DNA of 64,000 nt from Dokdonia pacifica (GCF_900188275.1 NZ_FZNY01000010.1:1-64000), one strand, 5' to 3'; shown: positions 7,894 to 17,606, counted from the first letter of the stretch. Notes: a model not told the origin generated them from the letters alone. Program-made: numbers and translations.

Positions 7894-9793
7894 TCGTATA
7901 TAATTTATATGGAAGTTGAAACATAACGATAACACCAGTTTTTGATGATGACGCTGTATTTGCTTGTATCGTAACTGCCGTTTTTGTCTTTTTTGAAATA
8001 AAATCTTTGATTAACTGTATGGAAGCAGATTTTTTGGAGCGATTACCCTCTTGTATACCACTACCATTATCTTCTATTATGCAAAAAAGCTTTTTATGCT
8101 TTCGCGAAAGCGTAATTAACAACACGCCCTCATACGTAATATCAGCAAATCCATGTTCGATGGCATTTTCTACAAATGGCTGAATAAGCATAGAAGGGAT
8201 GTCAATACAATCTTCTGGTAATTCATTCTGTATGCTGTATGTAAAACGTTTTGGGAATCGTAATTGCTGTAATTCTATGTACTCCACTATAGATTGTAGT
8301 TCATCTTCTATAGGAACATAATTTGCCATAGAATTTTCCAGTACCGATCGTAATAGTTTTGAAAAATGGTTGAGGTATTTTATAGCAAGCACGCTATCAG
8401 TTTTAATTAAACTTTGAATGGAGTACAGCGCATTAAATGTAAAATGCGGATTCATTTGTGCTCTCAATAGACGTTGCTGCATTAAAAGCTCTTTTTGTTG
8501 TTCTCTATAACGCCTAAACCATACAAACACAAAAATTGCTATTATTGATAGTATCCCAATAGACCATGTGATGGTTTTAAATCTTCTTTTTTCAAATTCT
8601 GCTTGTTGATTTTTAAGAGATAGTTCTTGTTGTTTTTCTTTTGCAGCGGTAAGAGATACAAGTTCCTTTGAAAATTTCTTACGATAGGCTTGATCTTGAT
8701 ATTTTGATAATGTGTCTAGAAGTGCAGTAGTATTTCCATAACGTCCCTCAGAATCTATTTGTAGTCGTAATTGATACTTTAAGATATTACGCTGTAAACT
8801 TTCTTCTAAGGTATGTATTCCCATAGTTGCAAGGGTGTCTAAGTACTTTTTTGCGCTTTCAAATTGCTTTAAGTCTATAAGAACTTCTGCAATATTAGCA
8901 TAGCCTACTGCGATAGTATTTGGGACGTCAAAGGCGTTTTTATCTAGCATTTTCATAGCACTCACTCCCTTTTTATAGAGGGAGAGGCTTTTTTCTTTAT
9001 CTCCTTCATGGTATTGATATACCCCATAATTAGTGTATAATAATTGCGCTGTATTAGGAGTTAAATCTTTAATAGTAATAAGACTATCTAGGGTAGCAAA
9101 AGATTGTTTTTTATCTCTTAAGTATAAGTAGGTGATGTGTGCTTTATCTAATAGTGCTAGCCGTAAACGTTCTTTAAATAAGCTGTTTGTTGAATCTTTG
9201 TCTACTAGTTTTTTAAGGACTTTTATTCTGAGTATATTGTTATTAGATGCTTCTTTGTAATTTCCGTTTGCCTCATTATTACTTTGCTTTAAGTAGTTAA
9301 GATGTACTAATCCAATATCTAGGCTAGGGGAGAGTTGCTCTTCAAAATCTGTAGTGATAGCAATTTGATTTCCTAATTCACCTTTTATTCTATATAAGTC
9401 CCAAAGCTTGTAATATAAGACGGCTTCTTTTTCGGTGTCAATGGGTTGTTTAATATGTGTAAGTTCCTTTTGAAAAAAAACAATTGCAGAGTCGTATTTT
9501 TTTTCAGTTACATACGCATTTGCTAAGTAGTCATAATAAATAGTTTTAGTACTATCTGGTAATGAGCTAATGTCTTTAAAATTGCGTAATGCATATATTC
9601 TATCAATCGCTGGTAATGAATCTATCTGACTAAGAATTGTTGTTAATTTAGCTGAATGAAGAGGTTCTTTTTTGGAATGAGAACAACTTGTATAGATACA
9701 TATGCTAAGTAGGATGAAAAGTTTCTTATACACGAAATAGGGATACGTATATAATTTAAATAAATAATAAACCTTTGTATTGTTTAGGGACAC
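7886..9793 (-). CDS. TPR-containing sensor histidine kinase (LytS/YesM type)
   Basis: 635 residues: an exported TPR-rich sensor region (about 45-390), one membrane helix (about 405-425, TWSIGILSIIAIFVFVWF), then the His_kinase domain with phospho-accepting H in AQMNPHFTFNAL (about 447) and an ATPase domain with the N-box IQPFVENAIEHGF (about 540). An in-frame GTG at 9733 would give MYKKLFILLSICIYTSC, a textbook lipoprotein signal, and may be the true start. The gene overlaps the LytTR regulator by 8 bp. The palindrome at 8098-8111 encodes LSRK within the ATPase domain. Confidence 0.9.
   Translation of the reverse strand: MSLNNTKVYYLFKLYTYPYFVYKKLFILLSICIYTSCSHSKKEPLHSAKLTTILSQIDSLPAIDRIYALRNFKDISSLPDSTKTIYYDYLANAYVTEKKYDSAIVFFQKELTHIKQPIDTEKEAVLYYKLWDLYRIKGELGNQIAITTDFEEQLSPSLDIGLVHLNYLKQSNNEANGNYKEASNNNILRIKVLKKLVDKDSTNSLFKERLRLALLDKAHITYLYLRDKKQSFATLDSLITIKDLTPNTAQLLYTNYGVYQYHEGDKEKSLSLYKKGVSAMKMLDKNAFDVPNTIAVGYANIAEVLIDLKQFESAKKYLDTLATMGIHTLEESLQRNILKYQLRLQIDSEGRYGNTTALLDTLSKYQDQAYRKKFSKELVSLTAAKEKQQELSLKNQQAEFEKRRFKTITWSIGILSIIAIFVFVWFRRYREQQKELLMQQRLLRAQMNPHFTFNALYSIQSLIKTDSVLAIKYLNHFSKLLRSVLENSMANYVPIEDELQSIVEYIELQQLRFPKRFTYSIQNELPEDCIDIPSMLIQPFVENAIEHGFADITYEGVLLITLSRKHKKLFCIIEDNGSGIQEGNRSKKSASIQLIKDFISKKTKTAVTIQANTASSSKTGVIVMFQLPYKLYTND
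8098..8111. repeat. Palindrome GCTTTCGCGAAAGC, inside the histidine kinase
   Basis: Exact copy, read on the minus strand as LSRK between strands of the kinase ATPase domain. Confidence 0.9.
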
Positions 9794-9854
9794 TGATTTT
9801 GCATATTTCCTTCAAAATAAACAAATAATCAATATGTAGAGGTAATACCGATAA

Positions 9855-9894
9855 TAAAGTATAGGCCTAATGAATGATTAGACCTATACATTTT
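9855..9894. terminator. Terminator between peptide gene and kinase gene
   Basis: GTATAGGcCTAAT and ATTAGaCCTATAC pair around a 5-nt loop, with T-rich tails on both strands. It would end the peptide transcript (minus strand) before the kinase promoter. Confidence 0.65.
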
Positions 9895-9900
9895 TTTATT

Positions 9901-10098
9901 TTAAAATGGAATACAGCCATTAGAACCACATCTCCCTGGACAATTACAATTATCTGATGCATAACAACGTGCACCATTACTTAAACCAGCACAGCCTACC
10001 TGACATTCAATGAGAATAGGAATGTTTCCACCTTTTATTTCTTTTTGTTCTTGCGAGCTAAGCGCACTTGCACCTTTAAGTTTCATTAATTTTTTCAT
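9901..10098 (-). CDS. Double-glycine leader, cysteine-rich secreted peptide (bacteriocin- or pheromone-like)
   Basis: 65 residues. The first 24 (MKKLMKLKGASALSSQEQKEIKGG) form a leader ending in GG, the processing signal of C39-peptidase ABC exporters, with the LSxxEQKxIKGG style common in Bacteroidota peptide precursors. The 41-residue core has seven cysteines (ECQVGC, RCY, NCNC, RCG, GCIPF) and many glycines. No modification enzyme or exporter is encoded nearby. The neighbouring LytTR system and the upstream repeats at 10271-10301 suggest regulated, perhaps quorum-like, expression. Function (bacteriocin, pheromone or other) is inferred. Confidence 0.75.
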   Translation of the reverse strand: MKKLMKLKGASALSSQEQKEIKGGNIPILIECQVGCAGLSNGARCYASDNCNCPGRCGSNGCIPF

Positions 10099-10270
10099 AA
10101 TACTAAAATATTAAGTTAATACGTCCTGAATATTTAAAGACATTCAGGTTGCTGTCTTTAATGATGAGCATATTTGTTTAAACTGAAAGTTTTATACATT
10201 ACTCATTATCAAATTACTAGAAATAAATAGTTGGAAATTTGTATAACCTGTAAATGCAAGCGCTTAATGA

Positions 10271-10301
10271 GTAAGCGTATGTCATTGTTTCGTAAACGTA
10301 T
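10271..10301 (-). promoter_or_regulatory. Candidate LytTR-type operator upstream of the GG-leader peptide gene
   Basis: On the + strand GTAAGCGTAT (10271-10280) and GTAAACGTAT (10292-10301) start exactly 21 bp apart. Read on the gene's strand the half sites are TACGTTTAC and TACGCTTAC, 8 and 7 of 9 to the LytTR half-site pattern. They lie 173-203 bp upstream of the peptide start. The same spacing and core occur at 7127-7157. Confidence 0.6.
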
Positions 10302-10329
10302 TATGTAGTGAGTGTAGAGTTTTAGGAAT

Positions 10330-10360
10330 AAAAAATCCCCACTGTAATACAGTAGGGACT
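10330..10360 (-). terminator. Terminator after the DUF4369 lipoprotein gene
   Basis: On the minus strand TCCCTACTGTA pairs with TACAGTGGGGA, followed by TTTTTTATT. Confidence 0.8.
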
Positions 10361-10385
10361 TCAATTTATAAATGTGAGTATATAT

Positions 10386-11093
10386 TTATTCTTGTTCTGC
10401 AGATTTACGCTCTTCGATTAATTTTTTAAGTTGTTTCCCATATTTAGAACGCTTTATCTTATTTGGAAAACGGCTATATAATGTATCTAGATAGGTTATG
10501 TTAGCATCAGGAATTTGACTTAATATAAGAAAAGGAGCCATTTCTAACTCTGAATTTGTCGAGGCAAATTGTCCTGTATATCTATATTTAGATGTAAGTA
10601 AGCGTTGTAATGAATCATCGTATCTTAAAATATCATCTTGTACACCAGAAATTTGAGCTTCATAAGACCCTTTAATAAGATCTAAGTTTTTGTCATTAAA
10701 TTTCTGATTCATTTTTTGGAATTCAGTCCATCTCATTTGATTTTCTGCCCCAATAACCGCTGCAAAACCTTCAAAATTCTTTAGTGAGGTCGTGATATTC
10801 ATTTCTCCTGGTTCAGCAAAAAACATAATACGATCATCATATCCAGATGCATCTACCTTATTTAAGTGTAAATACAAAACTTCTGGTTCTTCTAAATTAA
10901 GTGAAAATTCAAATTCAGGATCACCATCTACTACTAGAGAATCTATGTTAGATAATACCGTATCTTGAATACGTTGTAGATAGAGGGTTCCCTTTTTAAG
11001 GCCTTTTACGGTTCCAGATACAGTAAAGTTTTTTGATTCAGAACAAGAAACAATTACACAAGTCAATAGCAAAAGAGCAAAAAATCTTCTCAT
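10386..11093 (-). CDS. DUF4369 domain-containing lipoprotein
   Basis: 235 residues with lipobox VSC (about 15-17) and an N-terminal beta domain (FTVSGTVKGLKKGTLYLQRIQDT ... VDGDPEFEFSL), as in DUF4369 of Bacteroidota thioredoxin-like lipoproteins. No thioredoxin CxxC domain follows; the C-terminal half is helical and charged, so this is the stand-alone form. Probably a periplasmic-side lipoprotein. It lies 50 bp downstream of the DUF819 gene on the same strand and may be co-transcribed. Confidence 0.82.
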   Translation of the reverse strand: MRRFFALLLLTCVIVSCSESKNFTVSGTVKGLKKGTLYLQRIQDTVLSNIDSLVVDGDPEFEFSLNLEEPEVLYLHLNKVDASGYDDRIMFFAEPGEMNITTSLKNFEGFAAVIGAENQMRWTEFQKMNQKFNDKNLDLIKGSYEAQISGVQDDILRYDDSLQRLLTSKYRYTGQFASTNSELEMAPFLILSQIPDANITYLDTLYSRFPNKIKRSKYGKQLKKLIEERKSAEQE

Positions 11094-11143
11094 TAATTCG
11101 GTTTCAATTAGAGCACAAAGATGCTATTATTTTTATTGAAATA

Positions 11144-12394
11144 CTAGCCCGCGGCTGCCATTTGCATTAAAATTGTACACAATATGGCTCCATAGGTTCC
11201 AACTACATATCCAAAAACAGCCAGTAACACTCCAACACTCGCTAGTGAAGGATGGAACTCTGCCGCTACTACAGGCGCCGAAGCAGCCCCACCTACATTG
11301 GCTTGACTCCCTACTGCAAGAAAGAAATACGGTGCCTTGATAAGTTTTGCAACAATAATTAGTAAAATAGCATGGATAGATATCCAGATAAATCCTATTA
11401 TGATAAGTCCGGGGTTTTCAAAAACACTTCCTAAATCGATACTCATTCCTATAGTAGCTACTAAAATGTATATAAAAACACTTCCTAATTTACTAGCGCC
11501 GGCACCTTCATAATTTTTTGCTTTTGTAAATGATAAACTTACTCCAATGATTGTAGCAATAGTTACAAGCCAGAAAAAGGGCTTTGTAAATGTATATAAT
11601 GTAGAGCTTTTGGGAACATCAGAAAATAATTGTGTAATATGATCTGCTCCAAAATGAGAAATACCCACAGCCCCAAATGCAATCCCTAGGATAATCATTA
11701 AGTCGTTTAATGAAGGATTTCTTTTAACACTATCAGAAAATTCCGAAACCTTACTCTTTAAAGTCTCTATAGAAGAACTATCGGCTTTTAACCATTTATC
11801 TATTCGTTTGGTTTTGCCTATTCCTAATAAAAGAATAGCCATCCATACATTTGCCATAAGCACATCTACCAGCACCATTTTACCAAATTCTACTTTGTCA
11901 TATTCATAAATCTCAAGCATAGCAGCTTGATTTGCTCCTCCACCTATCCAACTTCCAGCAATCGTAGATAAACCTTTCCATACTTCTGTAGGGCCAGATC
12001 CACCAACGGTTTCTGGTGAAAAAATTGAGACAATTAGTATGGCTATAGGACCGCCTATTATAATTCCTATAGTACCAGTAATAAACATAATTAATGCCTT
12101 AGGACCAAGGTTTAGAATACTTTTTAAGTCTACACTTATCGTAAATAATACGATGGCAGCAGGTAATAAATACCTACTTGCTACAAAATATAACTTGGAA
12201 GATTCTCCATCTACAAGTCCAAGTAAGTTTAAAACAGCAGGAAGCATATAGCATAGTAATAATGCTGGTATATATTTATAAAATCCTCCCCAAAAACCTT
12301 CCTTCTTGTTAGAAGTATAAAATACAAATCCTAAAATAATGGCTAGAAGTCCAAAAACAATAGCATCGTTTGTAAAAAAAGCATGTCCCTCCAT
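11144..12394 (-). CDS. DUF819 family membrane protein
   Basis: 416 residues with about 10-12 hydrophobic helices and the family's glycine-rich segments (SWIGGGANQAAMLE, SQANVGGAASAPVVAAEFHPSLASVGVLLAVFGYVVGTYGA). DUF819 proteins (YjcL-like) are inner-membrane proteins of the CPA/AT-like transporter group with no firmly known substrate. The start at 12394 (MEGHAFFTNDAIVFG) precedes the first helix. It follows the DUF5916 gene with a palindrome in the gap. Confidence 0.88.
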   Translation of the reverse strand: MEGHAFFTNDAIVFGLLAIILGFVFYTSNKKEGFWGGFYKYIPALLLCYMLPAVLNLLGLVDGESSKLYFVASRYLLPAAIVLFTISVDLKSILNLGPKALIMFITGTIGIIIGGPIAILIVSIFSPETVGGSGPTEVWKGLSTIAGSWIGGGANQAAMLEIYEYDKVEFGKMVLVDVLMANVWMAILLLGIGKTKRIDKWLKADSSSIETLKSKVSEFSDSVKRNPSLNDLMIILGIAFGAVGISHFGADHITQLFSDVPKSSTLYTFTKPFFWLVTIATIIGVSLSFTKAKNYEGAGASKLGSVFIYILVATIGMSIDLGSVFENPGLIIIGFIWISIHAILLIIVAKLIKAPYFFLAVGSQANVGGAASAPVVAAEFHPSLASVGVLLAVFGYVVGTYGAILCTILMQMAAAG

Positions 12395-12433
12395 AGAGTA
12401 CGAGTAATATTGATGATTTTTAATGATTCTTTA

Positions 12434-12453
12434 TACGCTTTCGCGAAAGCGTA
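12434..12453. repeat. 20-bp palindrome TACGCTTTCGCGAAAGCGTA, intergenic
   Basis: Perfect 20-bp version between the DUF5916 and DUF819 genes. As RNA it could fold into a hairpin between the two cistrons. Confidence 0.9.
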
Positions 12454-12471
12454 CGCAGCACCACAATATAG

Positions 12472-14664
12472 TTATAAATATAACCAATACGTCACTTTAA
12501 GATTAATAGAACGCACTCGCGGAGCAAAAACGTTATCTGTAAAATAGTTGTCATTATACACTAAGAAGAGATCAGAGAGTGGCGCAAAACGCCATTGCAG
12601 CCTTGAGTTAATACCAAGATTGTCTTGTAATGAGCTATATTGAATGAGTGTGTTCCAGAATAAAGATTTATTAAAAGTCACTTCCATACGAGGACTGATC
12701 AACCAGATATCATTATCTGAAAAAGGATCTGGTAAATCAATGCGATCATAACGGGCATTTAATCCAATAACAAAGTGCGGTTGTAGTCTTAAGTTAACAC
12801 CACCTCGTAGTGTAAGTAAATCGCCGTTAAAAAACTCTCCATAAGTTGTATTTACATTATATGAAAAAATACTACGCATGTCTGACCTGTATTCTGCTTC
12901 GACGCTTTCATAATAATACTCTGTACCTGCAGCTAGTTCTAATCCATCAGATCGTGAGGGGTCAAAACCATCAAAAAGTAATGTGTATCGAGAACGTGCC
13001 GTGATACTAAGGTTACTGGTGTTCTTAAACTCTGCTTGCCAGCGAGGTGCAAAAGTGTGATCTGCTTTTTCGAAGTCTAATTCTGGGCGAAAAACAAAGA
13101 ATGTTCCTAATGAGAAAATATGCCTGTTAATCTTTCCGCTTTTTGGAAAAATAAGACGTTCTACTCTATTAAAGGATCTGAAAACATCTTTACGAGGAAT
13201 AAACCCTAAATCAGAATTAAAGTTCTCACCTACAAAAATATTAGAAGTAAGTACACGCCAGTTATTGCGATTGTATTCTAATCGCGCGCCACCAGAAAAG
13301 TCATTGCTAGTGGTGTTTGGTGTAAAAGACTTATGTATAAAAAACTTACCATTCCAGCTATTATCCTTATTTGCTAAGTTATAATCTATACCTATAAGCC
13401 TATTGTACTCTTCATCAGGAGTTACAAAAGCTTCATCACTTGTATTTTGCCTATTTACAAAAATGACTCCGACATTAGAACGACTAAATACTTTGTGTTG
13501 TAGTGCTACAACTGTATTATTATTTCCAGCAATCTCTTGTTCGGCGTCATTTGCTGTTTGTATGTTAAGTAGGCCAATTCTAAAATTGTTATTTAATTTT
13601 CCGCTTAATCGAGCGCCCGCAAGAATATCATTTTGCGTGGTATTTCCATCTATATCTGTTGCAATTCCTATACGTCTAGAGAAGAATGGATTTGCAGCAC
13701 GTGAGTCTCCAAAATCTGCAAATAGATCATTATTTTCAATAAAAAACTGACGTCGTTCAGGTAAGTTTACTTCAAAACGACTCAAATTTGTAATAACATT
13801 ATCTACTTCTACCTGAGAGAAATCTGGATTTATAGTAACATCTAAGTTAAGGCTGTTTCCTATAGTAAATTTTGCATCGCCTCCTACTTTTATATCGGTA
13901 GTCTCTTCGTCTGTTTCAAAATCTTTTCCAGCGAGCCCATTTACATATGGAATAACAGATATAGGACTACGAGGGCTTCCTAATGGTTTTTCAAAAACCA
14001 TATCACCCATATATGCTAGATTAAAAATAAACTGACTCTGCGGAATTTGAATCCACGTGTTTCGTTCATTACCTTGGGTATCAAATTGATAAGAATTAAA
14101 TCGCCATCGGGTTTCGCCTTCTCGAAATTTTAGTGCAGAAAATGGAATAGCCCATTCACATATATAATAACCATCATATTTTTCAGTCTCACCTACCCAT
14201 TTTGTATCCCAACTGGTAGTAAAACCTCTTAGATCAGTACCTCCACCAGAAACTAAAGCTTCTCGTAAGACACCTTCTGGATTTGATCCAAAAAGAAATG
14301 CGTTAGCACCATCATTAAATGTATCAAACATTAAAGTGATGTTATCACTTCCTCCAGCTCTAAAATCACGACGTAAAGATGGAACAATGTAATCATTACC
14401 GGGCGCGTATACTTTAATACCTACATATAGTTTTTGATCGTCATATAAGAACCTGATTTCTGTTTGACTTTTAGCTTGGATTGTATCTGTAGGGAAGTAC
14501 TGCCAGAAGTTTTTTGCAGGTTCTACTTGACTCCATACCTTTTCGTCTAGTTTACCATCTACTGTTATATCTGAATCGATATATTTTACAAAGACTTCTT
14601 TTTCCTGAGAGAAGGATAAAAAAGTTACATGCAAGATGGCTAGCAAGAGTATTTTTTTGCGCAT
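12472..14664 (-). CDS. DUF5916 family outer-membrane-type protein with CBM9-like domain
   Basis: 730 residues: signal peptide (about 1-19), a carbohydrate-binding family 9-like beta domain (about 25-215; VDGKLDEKVW, YDDQKLYVGIKVYAP), then a long region of alternating strands ending in aromatic-rich segments (SINLKVTYWLYL), consistent with a C-terminal beta-barrel. DUF5916 proteins are common in Bacteroidota and have no defined substrate. The M61 peptidase gene is 41 bp upstream on the same strand. Confidence 0.88.
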   Translation of the reverse strand: MRKKILLLAILHVTFLSFSQEKEVFVKYIDSDITVDGKLDEKVWSQVEPAKNFWQYFPTDTIQAKSQTEIRFLYDDQKLYVGIKVYAPGNDYIVPSLRRDFRAGGSDNITLMFDTFNDGANAFLFGSNPEGVLREALVSGGGTDLRGFTTSWDTKWVGETEKYDGYYICEWAIPFSALKFREGETRWRFNSYQFDTQGNERNTWIQIPQSQFIFNLAYMGDMVFEKPLGSPRSPISVIPYVNGLAGKDFETDEETTDIKVGGDAKFTIGNSLNLDVTINPDFSQVEVDNVITNLSRFEVNLPERRQFFIENNDLFADFGDSRAANPFFSRRIGIATDIDGNTTQNDILAGARLSGKLNNNFRIGLLNIQTANDAEQEIAGNNNTVVALQHKVFSRSNVGVIFVNRQNTSDEAFVTPDEEYNRLIGIDYNLANKDNSWNGKFFIHKSFTPNTTSNDFSGGARLEYNRNNWRVLTSNIFVGENFNSDLGFIPRKDVFRSFNRVERLIFPKSGKINRHIFSLGTFFVFRPELDFEKADHTFAPRWQAEFKNTSNLSITARSRYTLLFDGFDPSRSDGLELAAGTEYYYESVEAEYRSDMRSIFSYNVNTTYGEFFNGDLLTLRGGVNLRLQPHFVIGLNARYDRIDLPDPFSDNDIWLISPRMEVTFNKSLFWNTLIQYSSLQDNLGINSRLQWRFAPLSDLFLVYNDNYFTDNVFAPRVRSINLKVTYWLYL

Positions 14665-14705
14665 GACCGCAAATATATACTTAATGAATAGTTAAAATAT
14701 CTATT

Positions 14706-16601
14706 TTAAGAACCTTTTAACCAACTTTGGCGGAGTCTTAATTCTGGACCTTCTACAAAATATTGTAATTCTATAATAGATGCTTTGTTGATTTGTGCTT
14801 TTGTGATTTCTCCTTCTAGTATTATTTCTTGTCCATCTCTATCAACTATGAAAGAAATATTTTCTCCCTCTTTCCAAGTGGTAGATTGCGATATGAGTGC
14901 ATATATATTTGAAAGATCGTATGATGTTCCATTGATTTTCTTTAGAATATCACCTCCTTGCAATCCAATATCCTTAAAAAAGGAGTGAAGTTCAATACCT
15001 TTCCTTATAAAAATGGTATTATCAGCTTGCGACCCATCTATATAGGGAGTGTTTGTAGCCATATCAATAAAATAACCAGTAGGCGCTAGCTCTGTATTAT
15101 ATTCTAAACCTACTTTGTCAAAGAAAGCACTGTAGTTAATAGGTACAGTTCCTATAACGTGTTTTTCAAAAAAATCTCCAATAGCTGGATATGTCATTTC
15201 TGTTATTTGAGGGATAATTGCAGCATCTTCAAATGGACGATTTGGTCCATAACGATCTGTGAGTTCTTTCATTAAGCTTAATAACCCTCTTTCTCCTTTA
15301 CTATTTTCACGCATTAATATATCTAAACACATACCTATAAGAGCTCCTTTCTCATATACATTTCCATAGTTAGATGCATAAGGTTCATCTAAGATGTTTT
15401 GACTCATTTTAGTAAATGATAAGGAGTCATTATAACTTTTTGAATTGGTAATTTTAGTTACGATTGTATTATAAAATTCTGCGTTATTTACCAGTCCTTG
15501 GTGTACTTGAAAGTGTTGTGCAAAATATTCTGTAATTCCTTCATACATCCATAAATGCTGACTCATCTTTGGGTCATTATATCTAAACTTATGAATCTCT
15601 GTAGAATGTAAATTTAAGGGAGTTACAATATGAAAAAATTCATGTGCAACCACATCTATAATAGCCGCGTCCATTGCCTCTTGTGGTAACATTTCTGGTA
15701 AGACAACAACTGTTGATTTATGGTGTTCTAACGCTCCAAAGCCTTGTGCATCTTCAGGTCCAACAGTACTTAAATATAGTAGTATACTATAACGATCTGT
15801 TGTATTCATAGCGCCTAGATAGGTTTTTTGTGCCTTCATCATCTTCTCAATGTTTGGTCTGAGATTTGAAGCTTTTACAACATCATTAGGACTATACACA
15901 CTTACTTCTATGGTAATACCTTGTATGTCAAAAACCTCTTTGTTAGGTGCATTGTACATGATAGGGTTGTCTATAACTTCAAAGTAACGTGTTGCTAGAT
16001 AACTATCTATTTGTTGAGGTTTTTCAAAAGTTGCTTGTGTATATTCTGGCACATTTTGCTTAGATAGGGAAGTTGTAGGTTCTATTTCTGTTGGTCTATT
16101 TATATCAATATTATAGGTGTATTCTTCTTGATTTTGGATGTAACCTACTAAACCATGTAGGTTAAGCATAAATTGCTCATTTTCTTTGAAATTGGTTCCC
16201 GATGGTGAAAAAATATCATGCTCTGCTTCAATATCATAGGTGTCATTTACTTGATATTGAATATATCCAAGATTTATAGCATTATCAATTTGCCAAGTAT
16301 TAGATGAAGTTTTTTCTACTTTAAGTTGAGAACCTGTTTTAGAAAAGACTTCTACATTTTCTATATAATTACCATAATCATCATCAGAATAGGTTCCTGG
16401 TACTGTTTCGGGGACATAAAAAGTTACTTGGTCTGTTGTAATTGTTCCTGGTTGAATACGTACAGAAACTTTATCTTCAACAACATTTGCGATGTCAATA
16501 GCGACTTGTACAGTAGTATTTTTTGATACATTTAGGTTTTGTGTTGAGCCACAAGAAATCAGGAACGCTCCAATAAAAGCGTAAAAAAATATCTTTTTCA
16601 T
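14706..16601 (-). CDS. M61 family (glycyl aminopeptidase-like) metallopeptidase with PDZ domain, lipoprotein
   Basis: 631 residues with lipobox ISC (about residue 17). The N-terminal beta domain is typical of M61; the zinc site HEFFH is at 320-324 (VVAHEFFHIVTPLN) with a downstream glutamate in EGITEYFAQHF. A C-terminal PDZ-like domain is at about 510-600 (GIELHSFFKDIGLQGGDILKKINGTSYDL). The protein would trim peptides in the periplasm or at the outer membrane. Probably co-transcribed with the DUF5916 gene. Confidence 0.9.
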   Translation of the reverse strand: MKKIFFYAFIGAFLISCGSTQNLNVSKNTTVQVAIDIANVVEDKVSVRIQPGTITTDQVTFYVPETVPGTYSDDDYGNYIENVEVFSKTGSQLKVEKTSSNTWQIDNAINLGYIQYQVNDTYDIEAEHDIFSPSGTNFKENEQFMLNLHGLVGYIQNQEEYTYNIDINRPTEIEPTTSLSKQNVPEYTQATFEKPQQIDSYLATRYFEVIDNPIMYNAPNKEVFDIQGITIEVSVYSPNDVVKASNLRPNIEKMMKAQKTYLGAMNTTDRYSILLYLSTVGPEDAQGFGALEHHKSTVVVLPEMLPQEAMDAAIIDVVAHEFFHIVTPLNLHSTEIHKFRYNDPKMSQHLWMYEGITEYFAQHFQVHQGLVNNAEFYNTIVTKITNSKSYNDSLSFTKMSQNILDEPYASNYGNVYEKGALIGMCLDILMRENSKGERGLLSLMKELTDRYGPNRPFEDAAIIPQITEMTYPAIGDFFEKHVIGTVPINYSAFFDKVGLEYNTELAPTGYFIDMATNTPYIDGSQADNTIFIRKGIELHSFFKDIGLQGGDILKKINGTSYDLSNIYALISQSTTWKEGENISFIVDRDGQEIILEGEITKAQINKASIIELQYFVEGPELRLRQSWLKGS

Positions 16602-16673
16602 AAAGGAATTTTCTAAAAATGTAAATGTAAGAAAACAGACGCTTATTTATATAAGCTATAACAAAGTGTTTCG

Positions 16674-17606
16674 TTACTTTGTTACAAAATCTGTGATAGC
16701 ATTTATGAGTTCTTCAGAAATAGGTCGTTTAGGTTCGTTATATGATTTGGTATTTTCTAAAGAATCTGTTCCTTCAATAATACGTAATACATGATTCATG
16801 TTCTCTATGAGTACCAAAGAGGCATCAGATTTTACTTCTTTTAATGAGGTCGCTTCATTTGTATCTACTTGAATATCATTAGTGCCATTTACAATTAAAA
16901 CGGGTATCTGTAATTTTTGGATTTCTACTTTTGGGTCATATTGCATCCAACTTGCCATAAATGGTTGTGTTTCTGGTCTAAAGATAGATGATAAAGCAGG
17001 GCTATACTTTTTAACTTTCCCATTTTCTTTTAGTTGGATAAATGCATCTTTTGCTTTGTCTTTGAGATCAGGCATTTGAAGTTCTATTTGACTTAAAATA
17101 GTTTGATCTATGGTTTGTCCAGGACCTGCTAATGATATAAAGCCAGATATCTCTGACTGTTGAGCAGCAATCATTCCAACTAATGAACCTTGACTGTGAC
17201 CTACAATGTATATATTACGGTATTTATTTCTGCTTGAAAAATAATTGATAGCAGCTACGGCATCATCAACAAAATCATCAAAACGTAATTTTTCTTCTTG
17301 TAATGCCCCTTTCTTTAATAAGGTGAGTACACGTTTGTCATATCTAAAGGTCGCAATTCCAGATGCTGTTAACTTTTCTGCGAGGATTCGCAAAGAGTTA
17401 TTACGTGTTAATTGTTGATTTCCATTTCGATCTGTTGGTCCAGATCCAGGAATGATAATAACTAAATTGTCTGCACCTTCTTTAGGTTGTAATAAGGTAC
17501 CATATACATATGGATTTACCTTTACGTCTCTTTCAATAGAGCTGTTCTGACTATATACAATGTGTGAAGCTAAAAATGCTAGTATAACTAAATGTACGTA
17601 TTTCAT
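16674..17606 (-). CDS. Secreted alpha/beta hydrolase
   Basis: 310 residues with a signal peptide (about 1-19, HIVYSQ). The alpha/beta fold is shown by the oxyanion-loop motif PGSGPTDRNGN (about 53-63), the nucleophile elbow GHSQG (136-140, Ser138), an acidic residue in NGTNDIQVD and a final His in NMNHVLRI. This resembles serine aminopeptidase/acyl-esterase-like hydrolases. Substrate unknown. Divergent from the S1/P1 nuclease gene at 17736. Confidence 0.85.
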   Translation of the reverse strand: MKYVHLVILAFLASHIVYSQNSSIERDVKVNPYVYGTLLQPKEGADNLVIIIPGSGPTDRNGNQQLTRNNSLRILAEKLTASGIATFRYDKRVLTLLKKGALQEEKLRFDDFVDDAVAAINYFSSRNKYRNIYIVGHSQGSLVGMIAAQQSEISGFISLAGPGQTIDQTILSQIELQMPDLKDKAKDAFIQLKENGKVKKYSPALSSIFRPETQPFMASWMQYDPKVEIQKLQIPVLIVNGTNDIQVDTNEATSLKEVKSDASLVLIENMNHVLRIIEGTDSLENTKSYNEPKRPISEELINAITDFVTK

